From NCBI GenBank assembly GCA_003288255.1, contig CP026600.1, forward strand, positions 1,488,001-1,552,000: 64,000 nucleotides of DNA, written 5' to 3'. The notes below the pieces were generated by a model. The model was not told the DNA's origin and made no database searches. It was given only the letters and a program-made list of their open reading frames with translations. The stretch comes from Clostridiaceae bacterium 14S0207. GTDB taxonomy: Bacteria; Bacillota; Clostridia; Clostridiales; Clostridiaceae. Shown here piece after piece: positions 19,995 to 28,835 of this stretch; positions within the stretch are counted from its first letter, which is position 1; each line of letters opens with the position of its first letter. The position numbers and the translations under genes were made by a program.

Positions 19995-20381
19995 TTATTT
20001 ACTTATATATTTTTTTCCACTAATAATATTGAGTAATGTGTAAGCAATACAGCATATACCATCATTAAAATTATAAATTTCTTCATCCTTTTCATTCATA
20101 AGCTCATAATTATTAAAGTAATTATATTTTTCATCTAAGCTTTTAATAATGTTATTACATTTTGTAATATGCTTTTTTAACCACTTTTTTATAACTTTTT
20201 TATCATTAATATCTTTATAATTAATAAATTCCTCAAATTTATCAATTAATTCTTTATGTCCTTCATTATGAATAAGTATCCATTTACAATTTAAATCATT
20301 CTCTTGCTTTATTTTTTTGCTTTCTTCTCTATGTATAATATCTAATCTTCTACATTGCTCAATTATAAACCTCTTATTCAT
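19995..20381 (-). CDS. Hypothetical protein
   Basis: 128-residue, Lys/Glu/Asn-rich, helix-forming soluble protein that I do not recognise. It starts at an ATG about 10 bases after a plausible RBS (AAAGGATGATAT) and lies 48 bases upstream of the SF0329-family gene, so the two may be cotranscribed. No signal peptide or membrane segment and no catalytic motif is visible. Confidence 0.55.
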   Translation of the reverse strand: MNKRFIIEQCRRLDIIHREESKKIKQENDLNCKWILIHNEGHKELIDKFEEFINYKDINDKKVIKKWLKKHITKCNNIIKSLDEKYNYFNNYELMNEKDEEIYNFNDGICCIAYTLLNIISGKKYISK

Positions 20382-20430
20382 CCTAATATCATCCTTTTTA
20401 TTAATTTTGTTATCTTAATTTTAAAATAAA

Positions 20431-20463
20431 AGCTCTTCAGTGTAAATAAATACCTCAAGAGCT
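20431..20463 (-). terminator. Terminator after the GNAT gene
   Basis: Stem AGCTCTT (20431-20437) with AAGAGCT (20457-20463), long loop, followed on the minus strand by TTTTATTTT. It lies about 55 bases beyond the acetyltransferase stop. Confidence 0.65.
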
Positions 20464-20518
20464 ATAGTGAATTTTTTTCTTATTTCATATTTATATATAT
20501 TTATTTATTAAACTAAAG

Positions 20519-21094
20519 TTATCTCTTTTTAAATTTAGTTATATTAAGTTTAAATGTTATTCTGTCATATAAAGTACCTCTAACAAATCTTTCATTTAAG
20601 ATACGATTACATTCTTCAAAGCCTATTTTCGTAGCAAGTCCTATTAATCTTAAATTTCCTGACCAAGTTTGTGTATAAATATCTTTAATATCATTTGATA
20701 TTAAGTAGTCTATAAGCAATTCCCATGCAGCTGTTGCGTAACCATTTCTTCTTACATTTACTTCTAGGATATCAATTCCAATAGCATAATTTCCTTTACT
20801 AGTTGTATATTTAAAGTCAGAATTTATTTTATATATGTTACACCAACCTATATGTGTTTCATATTGATCTTTTATACATATTTGAAATTTATGGCGTATA
20901 CAAACATCATCTTTTTTATTACTTAAAAGGTAAAGCGTTTTCTCTTTATATTCTTGGCTATTAAATTCATTATTATTTTCCCATGGTGCATCCCATAACT
21001 GCCATTCTGTTTCTATGCTTTCCCATCTAATTATATCTTCAATATCTTCTTTAATGAAATCTCTTAATATAACTTTATCATTTTCTAATCTCAT
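20519..21094 (-). CDS. GNAT family N-acetyltransferase
   Basis: 191 residues of the Acetyltransf_3 (RimJ/RimL-like) type. MRLENDKVILRDFIKEDIEDIIRWE opens the fold; the acetyl-CoA-binding strand and loop lie in AIGIDILEVNVRRNGYATAAW (about 125-145), followed by LRLIGLATKIGFEECNRI near the C-terminus. It acetylates an amine using acetyl-CoA; the acceptor (peptide terminus, antibiotic or small amine) cannot be told. Single gene with its own terminator. Confidence 0.85.
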   Translation of the reverse strand: MRLENDKVILRDFIKEDIEDIIRWESIETEWQLWDAPWENNNEFNSQEYKEKTLYLLSNKKDDVCIRHKFQICIKDQYETHIGWCNIYKINSDFKYTTSKGNYAIGIDILEVNVRRNGYATAAWELLIDYLISNDIKDIYTQTWSGNLRLIGLATKIGFEECNRILNERFVRGTLYDRITFKLNITKFKKR

Positions 21095-21399
21095 AATTCT
21101 GTTACCAAAACATTATAAAGCTCTATAAAGTCTGTTTAATTCTCTTTTAAACATATTTGATTTTTCCGAAACTATTTTCGTAATATAATATTATTAGTAT
21201 TTTTATATTGGCAACAGTTTTCACCTCCTTTTAATTTAAATCTCTAACTACTTTTCAATTAACTTCTGATGTAATAAATAAGATAATTTCTTTTCTCAAA
21301 GCATTTTAAATAAAATTTAATACTTAATATAATCATGGTTATCTAAAATTCTCATTAAATACATAATCTATTTCTAATTATATCATCATTACCCATAAC

Positions 21400-21504
21400 T
21401 TAAGATGTAAAATTTAAAATTTTATGATAATTATTATCTTTCCATCTTACATCAACTTGATTATAATAAACCACTTGTGTAGAACTATCTTTTATAAATT
21501 TCAC
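21400..21504 (-). pseudogene. Possible remnant of a C39-like peptidase
   Basis: A 34-codon minus-strand frame contains VVYYNQVDVRWKDNNY, which resembles the catalytic-domain opening of C39-like cysteine peptidases (YNQxDxRWxxxxYG) although the Cys-containing part is absent. There is no RBS. It could be chance similarity. Confidence 0.25.
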
Positions 21505-21591
21505 TGTTTGACATTGTACTTCCTGTCAAACATCTTACTACTTATGCAAACTTAATAAAATCAGCATTAAAATTAAGCATAGTAAAAAAAT

Positions 21592-21624
21592 AGCCTTAGA
21601 CAAGTTGTATCAATGCCCAAGGCT
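21592..21624 (-). terminator. Terminator of the helicase gene
   Basis: Arms AGCCTT (21592-21597) and AAGGCT (21619-21624) with further partial pairing; on the minus strand followed by ATTTTTTT. About 40 bases after the helicase stop. Confidence 0.7.
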
Positions 21625-21665
21625 TATTTATGATAAGGTTAATCATTAATTATCTTAAACCTATT

Positions 21666-24302
21666 TTATTTACCATCTTTAAATCTATTTTTATAATATT
21701 GCTTAGTCCTATAATCTATAACATCTTTAAAATGTTCCTTAAAACTTGCATTATCTTTATATATTTTTAATTCCTCATTTAAACAAAATACATCTTTATT
21801 TATCTTGAAAAAATCTCCATGAGTTTTATTTAAAAACTTTATAGGGTTATCCTTTGCAAGTTTTACATACTTATCTTTATTCCATGATTTAAAATCCTTA
21901 GTATTTTTATGTCGTAATAAATCTACACTGTTTGAACCTTCAGCATAGAATTCTTTAAATATATTATAAATATAATCATCACTTATGGAGAATTTTATAT
22001 CTCCTTTATTATAGAATGCTAAAAGAACTGGAATTTTATATGTTTTACTCATGGAAGTAGTTTCTAGCATATTTATAAATTTATAAGCTAAGGAATCGTT
22101 TTCTAAAAACTTTTCCTCTTCTTTTAATTCATTTAATGATTTTAAAAAGTTTATATAGTCATTGAAAACATTAAATTTGCTTTTACTTCTCATGTTTTCA
22201 TATACTGAATCATCAATATATGTAAAGAATTCTAATCTAGATGGCCTATGATTTAAATCATCTTTTATTCGATAAAACTCTTCCTTAATAATTTCTTGTA
22301 ATTTTAATTGTTCTCTTTCTTGTTTTTTAAAAATGTCAATTAGTCTAAAATCAAAGTCAACAATACAGTCTTCTGGGTAATCTTGCGAATCTATATTGGC
22401 ATTAGAAGTTTTATTAGTAGAGTTAGTACTAGTATTTACATTAGATTTTCCTGTTAAGAAAAATGGTATTAAATTAGCTTTTTTATAATTTCCTATAAAA
22501 TCTAAGACATTTAAATAGTTTTTACCCTTAAACTTTCTTAATCCTCTTCCTAGTTGTTGTAAAAATACAGTTGGTGATTCTGTAGGTCTTAAAAACATAA
22601 CTAAATCCACTGATGGAATATCTAGTCCTTCATTAAACATATCAACAGAGAAAATGATATTTATTTCCCCTTTTATTAGTTTAGTTATCGCTTCATTCCT
22701 ATCCATGCAATAGGGGTTATTTTCTTTTAAAATTTCCTTATCTATATCATAATAATTAACTTTTTCTTCTTTTGATAGTTCTTTTTCCTGTATTATTTCT
22801 TTAAATTCTACTGTGTTTTTACTAGAAGTATCTTTATTAAAACTAGTACTTTTACTATATACAGCAGCAGCTTCTATTCCATGAGTGCTAAAATATTTTG
22901 CCATATATTCTGCATGATGTTTGGATGAACAAAAACCTAAAGCTCTTTTACTCTTATACTTTTCATAGTTTTTTAATATAAGTTCAGCTCTTTTACTTAA
23001 TGTAAGTGCCTCTTCCAAGGCTTTTTCATTGTATTTTCCTTTTTTATAGTCTATATCATCATAATTAACTGTATCATCATATATACCATAATACCTAAAA
23101 GGAACTAACCAACCTTTATTTATCGCTTCTCTGAGTCTAACTTCATACACCGTATTATAATCACATAAAGAAAATACATCCTTATTATCAAGTCTTTCTG
23201 GAGTAGCTGTTAAACCTAATAAAAATTTAGGTTTAAAATAATCTAATATGTTTTTATAATTATTTGCTGTAGCATGATGAAATTCATCTATAACTATGTA
23301 ATCAAAATAATCTTCTTTAAAATATTTTTCATTTAAGTATTCTTCTTTTCCTAAGGTTTGAACTAAAGCAAATATCAGATCCTTGTTAATTTCTTTTGTA
23401 TCGCTATAGAAAAATCCAGTAGAATCATTAGGTCGTACATTTCTAAAACTATTAGCTGCTTGTTTTATAATTTCTTCTCTATGTGCTATGAAAAGAACTC
23501 TTTTAAATTTTCTACTATCAAAGGCAGCTAAGTAGGTTTTTCCAACACCTGTTGCTGCACCTATTAAAGCTTTATCAAAATTTTCTTCTCTTGACTTCTT
23601 TAGTTCATATAAAGCTTCTATTTGTGCTCCTCCAGGTTCAAACATAGGAATAACAGAAGAGACTGTTTCATCATCTTCTATATTATTATTTAAAGAAGTT
23701 TTTTCAATATCTTTAAATACTTTAGGTCTTATCCAATTTTGAGAATATCTCTTTAGTTCATTTTCATCAACAATAATAGAATGATTTAAAAACAAATCTT
23801 CAAAAACCCCATAGAAATGATTAAAATCATCTTTATTTTTGTTTTTTATTATTTTATAATTCCACTCTATACCATAAGTCAAAGCTGAACATGACATATT
23901 AGAAGAGCCTATAAAAATCTCTCCATCATCTTCATAGTGAAATATATATGCTTTAGGATGAAAAGACTTATTTTTTACATTATAAAACCTTAAATCAACA
24001 TGCTCTCCTAATATATCTTTTAACATATAAAGTGCTTGTGGTTGAGTTATATTTAAATAATTTCCCGTTAAAATTCTTATAGGAATTTTTTTATTTAATA
24101 CTTCTTTTAGCTCATTCTTTAATAGTTTAACTCCTGATTCCATTAAAAATGATACTATAATATCAATACTTTTAGCTTTCTTAAATGAAACCTTCAATCT
24201 ATTTAATAAGAAATCCTTATCTCCCGTTATACAATTAGTATTAATAAACTTGTTTTCATTAATTTCATCTAAACATACATCAGTTAATCTTTCCGAATTC
24301 AA
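21666..24302 (-). CDS. PLD-nuclease/superfamily II helicase (DUF3427-type) protein
   Basis: 878 residues from the TTG at 24302. The N-terminal ~200 residues are a phospholipase-D-like domain with one HKD-type motif (FHPKAYIF at about 114, then GSSNMS). The SF2 helicase core has Walker A (GAATGVGKTYLA, near 247), DEFHH (near 338), GLTATPER, and motif VI (QQLGRGLRK). The last ~250 residues correspond to DUF3427. Such proteins unwind or translocate on DNA and some belong to defence or recombination loci. I chose TTG 24302 because AAAGGAAGTG directly precedes it and follows the stop of the HIT gene; an in-frame ATG at 24332 has no RBS. Coupled to the upstream HIT gene. Confidence 0.85.
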   Translation of the reverse strand: MNSERLTDVCLDEINENKFINTNCITGDKDFLLNRLKVSFKKAKSIDIIVSFLMESGVKLLKNELKEVLNKKIPIRILTGNYLNITQPQALYMLKDILGEHVDLRFYNVKNKSFHPKAYIFHYEDDGEIFIGSSNMSCSALTYGIEWNYKIIKNKNKDDFNHFYGVFEDLFLNHSIIVDENELKRYSQNWIRPKVFKDIEKTSLNNNIEDDETVSSVIPMFEPGGAQIEALYELKKSREENFDKALIGAATGVGKTYLAAFDSRKFKRVLFIAHREEIIKQAANSFRNVRPNDSTGFFYSDTKEINKDLIFALVQTLGKEEYLNEKYFKEDYFDYIVIDEFHHATANNYKNILDYFKPKFLLGLTATPERLDNKDVFSLCDYNTVYEVRLREAINKGWLVPFRYYGIYDDTVNYDDIDYKKGKYNEKALEEALTLSKRAELILKNYEKYKSKRALGFCSSKHHAEYMAKYFSTHGIEAAAVYSKSTSFNKDTSSKNTVEFKEIIQEKELSKEEKVNYYDIDKEILKENNPYCMDRNEAITKLIKGEINIIFSVDMFNEGLDIPSVDLVMFLRPTESPTVFLQQLGRGLRKFKGKNYLNVLDFIGNYKKANLIPFFLTGKSNVNTSTNSTNKTSNANIDSQDYPEDCIVDFDFRLIDIFKKQEREQLKLQEIIKEEFYRIKDDLNHRPSRLEFFTYIDDSVYENMRSKSKFNVFNDYINFLKSLNELKEEEKFLENDSLAYKFINMLETTSMSKTYKIPVLLAFYNKGDIKFSISDDYIYNIFKEFYAEGSNSVDLLRHKNTKDFKSWNKDKYVKLAKDNPIKFLNKTHGDFFKINKDVFCLNEELKIYKDNASFKEHFKDVIDYRTKQYYKNRFKDGK

Positions 24303-24315
24303 AGTATCACTTCCT

Positions 24316-24690
24316 TTAGCCATCATATTCAACTAGTTGTCTTTTTAGTTTTCTTATACCACCACGAGGATTTTCTATATCCCCTTTATATCTAGGAATT
24401 AAATGTACATGTAAATGCATAATAGTTTGACCACCATCATAACCAACATTAACTCCAACATTGTATCCACTAGGAGTAAACTTGTTATCAACTATAGATT
24501 TAACTTCATGTAATAAGGAATAAATTGCAGTAACTTCTTCCTCTGATGCATCAAAGAAATTATGAAAATGTCTTTTAGGAATTATAAGAGCATGGCCTTT
24601 ATTTACTGGGAATTTATCAAAAATAGCAAATGCTAATTTATTTTCAGCTATATAATCTTTTTTATCATAATCACAAAATAAACAATTCAT
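24316..24690 (-). CDS. HIT family hydrolase
   Basis: 124-residue nucleotide hydrolase/transferase of the histidine-triad superfamily. The active-site triad HLHVHLIP is at 92-99, and the N-terminal CLFC (C3, C6) with later histidines is the zinc-site arrangement of the HIT/Hit-like branch. It hydrolyses AMP-linked or dinucleotide substrates. The stop is two bases from the RBS of the helicase gene. Start ATG has GGAAGGAG upstream. Confidence 0.92.
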   Translation of the reverse strand: MNCLFCDYDKKDYIAENKLAFAIFDKFPVNKGHALIIPKRHFHNFFDASEEEVTAIYSLLHEVKSIVDNKFTPSGYNVGVNVGYDGGQTIMHLHVHLIPRYKGDIENPRGGIRKLKRQLVEYDG

Positions 24691-24740
24691 AAAAATCTCC
24701 TTCCCATTTCAAAATAATCTTTTAAGTCAGTAAAAAAATA

Positions 24741-24950
24741 TTATCTTAATTTAACTATTAAACTTATAAGTAGATTATCTTTTTTATATTTATCTAAAAT
24801 TGCCTTAAATGTACCAATTATATTACATACGAACTTTTCATTTAGTTTATTTATTCCATACTTTATATATCCTAACACCCCTACTGAAAATATGTAATAT
24901 GAATCATTTTTACTTATATGAAGTTTTTCATTTAAATAAAAAACTATCAT
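24741..24950 (-). pseudogene. Truncated remnant of an FtsZ-like gene
   Basis: A 69-codon frame aligns piecewise to the C-terminal part of the full FtsZ-like protein at 39.5 kb: ISKNDSYYIFSVGVLGYI against INKKDLYNVFSEGGLGYI, and LNEKFVCNIIGTFKAILDKYKKDNLLISLI against INEKLECNVSVTFKATLEKDRKDDLFISVI. About 60 intervening residues and the whole N-terminal half are gone. The DNA upstream (to about 25015) is also alike at both loci (TAATTTTGCTTGTTTTCTA). It therefore began as a copy of that gene. Confidence 0.8.
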
Positions 24951-25406
24951 GTTTAATCTTTATACTTTAAATTCATTATATCTTTAATTTTGCTTGTTTT
25001 CTATATAGTTTTTAATAGTAACATGTAAAAATTTAATAAGATTATTAACTATCTCAAGGCACAATTCTTCAATTTGTACATATAAATATTTAACTTGTAT
25101 CTTTTACTTTTCTCTATTTTATATTAATACTTATATGAAATATTAAGTACTTTTTCAAGTTCTCTTATACTATTTATAACAGTTTGTAATATAAGCTATT
25201 ATATATATTTTTTATTTATAAGTAGATTAAATAGGGAAATTTAACTAGACAGTATGTATACTTTATGATATGCTAATATAGTTACATAAGAACGTGCTTT
25301 ATAGCACAAAACCATTTTATCAATAAATTAAGATATTATTTGGCTCTTGTAATTTTTATTGCAAGAGTCTTTTATTTTTTTATGATAACAAAAATAAGGA
25401 GGAAAA
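24951..25406. other. Gap with UPF0316 leader
   Basis: The left part (to about 25015) is the decayed upstream region of the FtsZ-like remnant. The middle has no gene. From about 25240 a structured leader precedes the UPF0316 gene: possible pairing TATGTA/TACATA (25253-25258 with 25283-25288), hairpin GTGCT-TTAT-AGCAC (25294-25307), then a terminator-like hairpin. Confidence 0.5.
25342..25379 (+). terminator. Terminator-like hairpin in the leader of the UPF0316 gene
   Basis: An 11-bp stem with two G-U pairs (25342-25352 with 25359-25369) followed by TTTTATTTTTTT, only 37 bases before the start codon of the downstream gene. No gene ends immediately upstream on this strand, so it looks like an attenuator controlled by the leader. 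Confidence 0.6.
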
Positions 25407-25889
25407 ATGGAAATTTTAATAGTATTTTTACTAAAACTGCTGGATAACACTTTGGGCACAATGAAAAATATATGTCTGACACGTGAAAAGTTCTTCTTTT
25501 CTAGCTTGCTAGCAGCTTTATCTACAACTGTATACATGATTGCTGTGGTAAGAATGGCAAAGTCAAACGATATATTGAGTATTATAGCAATATGTGTTGC
25601 AACATTTATTGGAACTCTGATTCCTGGGGTTGTATTCAAAAGATCTGAAAAAGAGAAACTTTATATCTTTGATATCACAGCAGACAATATGTCCAATGGT
25701 GAAGAGTTTGTGGGTATTTTAAGAAACGCTAATATTACTACACAGACTACCATCGTCTATGACAATATGATGATAAAAACCCTTTCCATAAAGGCATACT
25801 GCGTTAATAAATCGGAGAGTACAATAGTGAATGAATTCATATACCCAACTTTCAAATACAATGTTTATTCACCAATGAGCTTAGATTAA
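25407..25889 (+). CDS. UPF0316 (DUF5698/DUF2179) membrane protein
   Basis: 160 residues: three hydrophobic helices in the first ~70 residues (LLKLLDNTLGTMKNICLTREKFFFSSLLAALSTTVYMI), then a cytoplasmic DUF2179 domain. The opening with TLGTMK and the overall layout are those of the UPF0316 family, whose function is unknown. Codon use is visibly less AT-biased than in the neighbours. RBS AAGGAGG lies seven bases before the ATG. Transcribed alone behind an attenuator-like leader. Confidence 0.8.
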   Translation: MEILIVFLLKLLDNTLGTMKNICLTREKFFFSSLLAALSTTVYMIAVVRMAKSNDILSIIAICVATFIGTLIPGVVFKRSEKEKLYIFDITADNMSNGEEFVGILRNANITTQTTIVYDNMMIKTLSIKAYCVNKSESTIVNEFIYPTFKYNVYSPMSLD

Positions 25890-26098
25890 ATTTGTCATAA
25901 TCAGTTCCTATTACTTTTATGTCTTCTTGAGTTAAATCATTTCTTTTTATCTCTATATTCATCAAAGTATTATTCACTCTTTATTAATAAAATCTAATGA
26001 TTTTTTTATAATTTACAAACAAACTTTTTCAATTACATTTATAAAAATATTTATAAACAAAAAACTATCAGATATAGATTTAATTTTATATAATAAAT

Positions 26099-26140
26099 AA
26101 AGATATCCTATAAAGTATTTCATCTTCACAAGATATCTTT
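26099..26140 (-). terminator. Terminator of the PucR-M20-MFS unit
   Basis: Stem AAAGATATC (26099-26107) with GATATCTTT (26132-26140) and a 24-base loop; on the minus strand followed by TTATTTATT. It lies 17 bases beyond the MFS stop. Confidence 0.65.
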
Positions 26141-26157
26141 TTATATTAATCAAATTA

Positions 26158-27450
26158 TTATTTTTGTTTATATATATTTTGTGCATTAGTTTCCTTTGTG
26201 AAAAAAGATGCTACAACGCTTATAGCTACTATTACTATTAATATAAAATATGCTTTTTCATAACCAATTAAAGGTGCAGTTTTATAAGTATCTAAAACTT
26301 TTCCCATAATAACTGGCACAATAGCTGCCCCTAAAAATCCTGCACAATTTACAACCCCTGTAGACATACCTGAAAATCTTCTATCATTTACTTCATTCCC
26401 TATTGTCCAACACATAGTAAAACCGGAAGACACAAAACCAAAGACAAACAAGAAAGGAATTAAAATATTTATAGGTATACCGACATATATAAGTAAAATC
26501 CAACATATTAAAGTTAAGGTTCCTACAATGGTTAAAGGTAATTTTCTACTTTTAAAGTGATCAGAAATTTGTCCTAATACTAAACAACTTATAAGAGATC
26601 CTACTATAGTTACTATTACATAATTTGCTGATTGAACATTAGTTAAGCTATACTTTGTTCTTAAAAAAGATACACCATAAGTTCCCATAAACACTGTATA
26701 AGAAGTAGATAATCCAAAGTAAGCAAGAGATATAATCCAAGTTCGTTTATTTGACAAAATTGATTTTAATGCTGGCATAACTTTAATATTAGATGGAACT
26801 GCAGGTCTATTTTCAAGTTCATCCATTCCAGGAAGACCCATATCTTTTGGATCATCTTTAACAAATATAAGAGTTAAAATTGTGAAGAACACCATTATAA
26901 ATCCCATAAATATAAAAGTTTTTCTCCAACCAAAATTACCAGATACTATAGCAAGAGGTGTTTGTGCTAACATAGCACCTAGATTAGCGACAACTCCTGA
27001 TAATCCAATCATTAATGCAAAGTTTTTTGAATAAAACCAACGAGATTGAATTTTTACTAAACATATAAATACAACAGATACTCCTATTCCTACCATAAAA
27101 CGAGCTATATAAGCAATCATTATATTAGGTGCCATACCAAAAATTATAGAACCTATAGCAGCTAAAACTGAAAATATAGATACTGTTTTTTTAGGACCCA
27201 ATTTATCTGCAAGAACTCCTGAAGGTATTTGCATAATAAAGTAAGCATAAAAGTACATAGAACCAATATTAGCATATTCTGCTGCTCCAATTCCAAATTC
27301 ATTTTGAAGAGCATTTTTAACAACTCCAACCCCCATACGATGAAATGTTACAAACACATATACAGAGGCTAATATAAGCCAAACTACCCATCTATAGCTT
27401 TCTACCTTTTTTACCTTGGGATCTTTAATTAAATCATTTTTTAATCTCAT
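26158..27450 (-). CDS. MFS transporter
   Basis: 430 residues with twelve membrane segments. Loop 2-3 motif GVLADKLGPKKT (about 78-89) and the general pattern RWVVWLILASVYVFVTFHRMGVGVV place it in the anion:cation symporter/OFA-like branch of the major facilitator superfamily. It lies 21 bases after the M20 hydrolase, and a PucR regulator precedes both, so it probably imports the substrate of that hydrolase. RBS AGGAGGG upstream of the ATG. Confidence 0.85.
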   Translation of the reverse strand: MRLKNDLIKDPKVKKVESYRWVVWLILASVYVFVTFHRMGVGVVKNALQNEFGIGAAEYANIGSMYFYAYFIMQIPSGVLADKLGPKKTVSIFSVLAAIGSIIFGMAPNIMIAYIARFMVGIGVSVVFICLVKIQSRWFYSKNFALMIGLSGVVANLGAMLAQTPLAIVSGNFGWRKTFIFMGFIMVFFTILTLIFVKDDPKDMGLPGMDELENRPAVPSNIKVMPALKSILSNKRTWIISLAYFGLSTSYTVFMGTYGVSFLRTKYSLTNVQSANYVIVTIVGSLISCLVLGQISDHFKSRKLPLTIVGTLTLICWILLIYVGIPINILIPFLFVFGFVSSGFTMCWTIGNEVNDRRFSGMSTGVVNCAGFLGAAIVPVIMGKVLDTYKTAPLIGYEKAYFILIVIVAISVVASFFTKETNAQNIYKQK

Positions 27451-27471
27451 AGAATTTACCCTCCTAATGAA

Positions 27472-28647
27472 TTATTTCTCTTTACTATTTAGAAAATCTA
27501 ACGCAAATTGAATATGTAATGCTGTTCCATATTTAAAACAGTCTTCATCTATTTTATACTTTTCATGATGAGGAGGGTAAACAGTATCCTTTTCTTCATT
27601 TTTATATCCAAGATAAGCATAAACTCCTTTGGTATGCTTCAAATAATAAGAAAAATCTTCAGATTGCATTAATTTAATTCCGGATATATTTTTTCCTTCT
27701 CCTAATACTTTTTTTGCTGAATCTTGAGCAATTTTAGTTAATTGATCATCATTATAAAGACTTATTGCACTTTCTTCTATAGCTACATCAATGTTAATTT
27801 CATAAGCTTCTGCAATAGCTTTTGCATGTCTTTTAATGCTTTCATGAACAATTTCCCTAACTTTAGGATTAAAATATCTCATTGATATATCAAGACTTGT
27901 ATATTTAGGAATTATATTAGCTTTAGTTCCTCCCATAAATTTTCCTACAGTAAGAATTATTGGCTCTTGGGGATCAATATTCTTTGTTGTTATTGCTTGT
28001 AATCCTGAAACGAAGGTACAAGCTGGGTAAATAGTATCCTTTGCAAGATGTGGTGAAGAGCCATGACCTGATACTCCTTTAAATTTTACATAAATAGTAT
28101 CACAACCTGCCATTCTGTATCCTGGTTCTATGTTTATATATCCAGTTTCAAAAGTTTGCATACAATGTAACCCAAAACATGCATCTACATCAGTTATTTC
28201 TCCGGATTTTATTACTTGTTTTGCTCCATTAAATATTTCTTCTCCCTCTTGAAATATTAATTTAATAGTACCTTTTATCTCATCCTTCATTTCAATAAGT
28301 ATTTTTGCAGCACCAAGTAACATTGCTGTATGAGCATCATGACCACAGGCATGCATTAATCCTTCATTTTTTGAAGAAAACTCCACACAAGACTCCTCTT
28401 TGATTGGAAGTGCATCTAAATCTGCTCTTAAAGCTATTATCTTCCCTTGTTTATTTCCCTTGATAGTAGCAACTATAGAAGTATTTCCTACTTTTTTATA
28501 GGGTATTTCCATTTTATCTAATTCTTCTATAACCCTTTTTTGAGTTTCAAATTCTTGCCCACTTAATTCAGGATATTTATGCAGTTCCCTTCTTAATTGG
28601 ATTACATAGTCTTCAACAGTTTTTGCTTTATTTAATATTTCAGTCAT
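27472..28647 (-). CDS. M20 family amidohydrolase (N-acyl amino acid hydrolase type)
   Basis: 391-residue metallo-amidohydrolase. Metal-site motifs are present: RADLDALPIKEE (near 74), HACGHDAHTAMLLG (near 102), QEGEEIFNGA (near 136) and the dimerisation domain with GVSGHGSSPH. It belongs to the hippurate/IAA-amino acid hydrolase branch, which frees amino acids from N-acyl conjugates. It is second in the PucR-hydrolase-MFS unit. RBS AGAGGTGG precedes the ATG. Confidence 0.92.
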   Translation of the reverse strand: MTEILNKAKTVEDYVIQLRRELHKYPELSGQEFETQKRVIEELDKMEIPYKKVGNTSIVATIKGNKQGKIIALRADLDALPIKEESCVEFSSKNEGLMHACGHDAHTAMLLGAAKILIEMKDEIKGTIKLIFQEGEEIFNGAKQVIKSGEITDVDACFGLHCMQTFETGYINIEPGYRMAGCDTIYVKFKGVSGHGSSPHLAKDTIYPACTFVSGLQAITTKNIDPQEPIILTVGKFMGGTKANIIPKYTSLDISMRYFNPKVREIVHESIKRHAKAIAEAYEINIDVAIEESAISLYNDDQLTKIAQDSAKKVLGEGKNISGIKLMQSEDFSYYLKHTKGVYAYLGYKNEEKDTVYPPHHEKYKIDEDCFKYGTALHIQFALDFLNSKEK

Positions 28648-28835
28648 TTAAACCACCTCTTTAATTTGCAATCATTTTCTTTAATTTAATGTTACCAGTT
28701 AAAGAGATAGTCCATCAACATAAATACTTTTCTTATACCTAACAAATATTATAAAAGTGAATATTTTTTCATTTTTTCATTATAAAAAAGATTTTATTTT
28801 CACTTTATTTTCTGTATTATCAAACAATTATTTCA

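Larger units (their letters stand above)
21095..21665. other. 570-base gap with gene remnants
   Basis: Contains a minus-strand AGGAGGTG with no sizeable open frame after it (21215-21235), a short frame that looks like a decayed C39-type peptidase tail (21400-21504), and the terminator of the helicase gene (21592-21624). No intact gene is visible. Confidence 0.6.

Noticed and set aside
21215-21235. Minus-strand AGGAGGTG followed by a possible short gene
   Set aside because: The in-frame GTG lies within the RBS itself, and other starts give fewer than five codons.
25253-25307. Known riboswitch class in the UPF0316 leader
   Set aside because: Compared by eye with preQ1, guanidine, fluoride, c-di-GMP and purine consensus elements; none matches.
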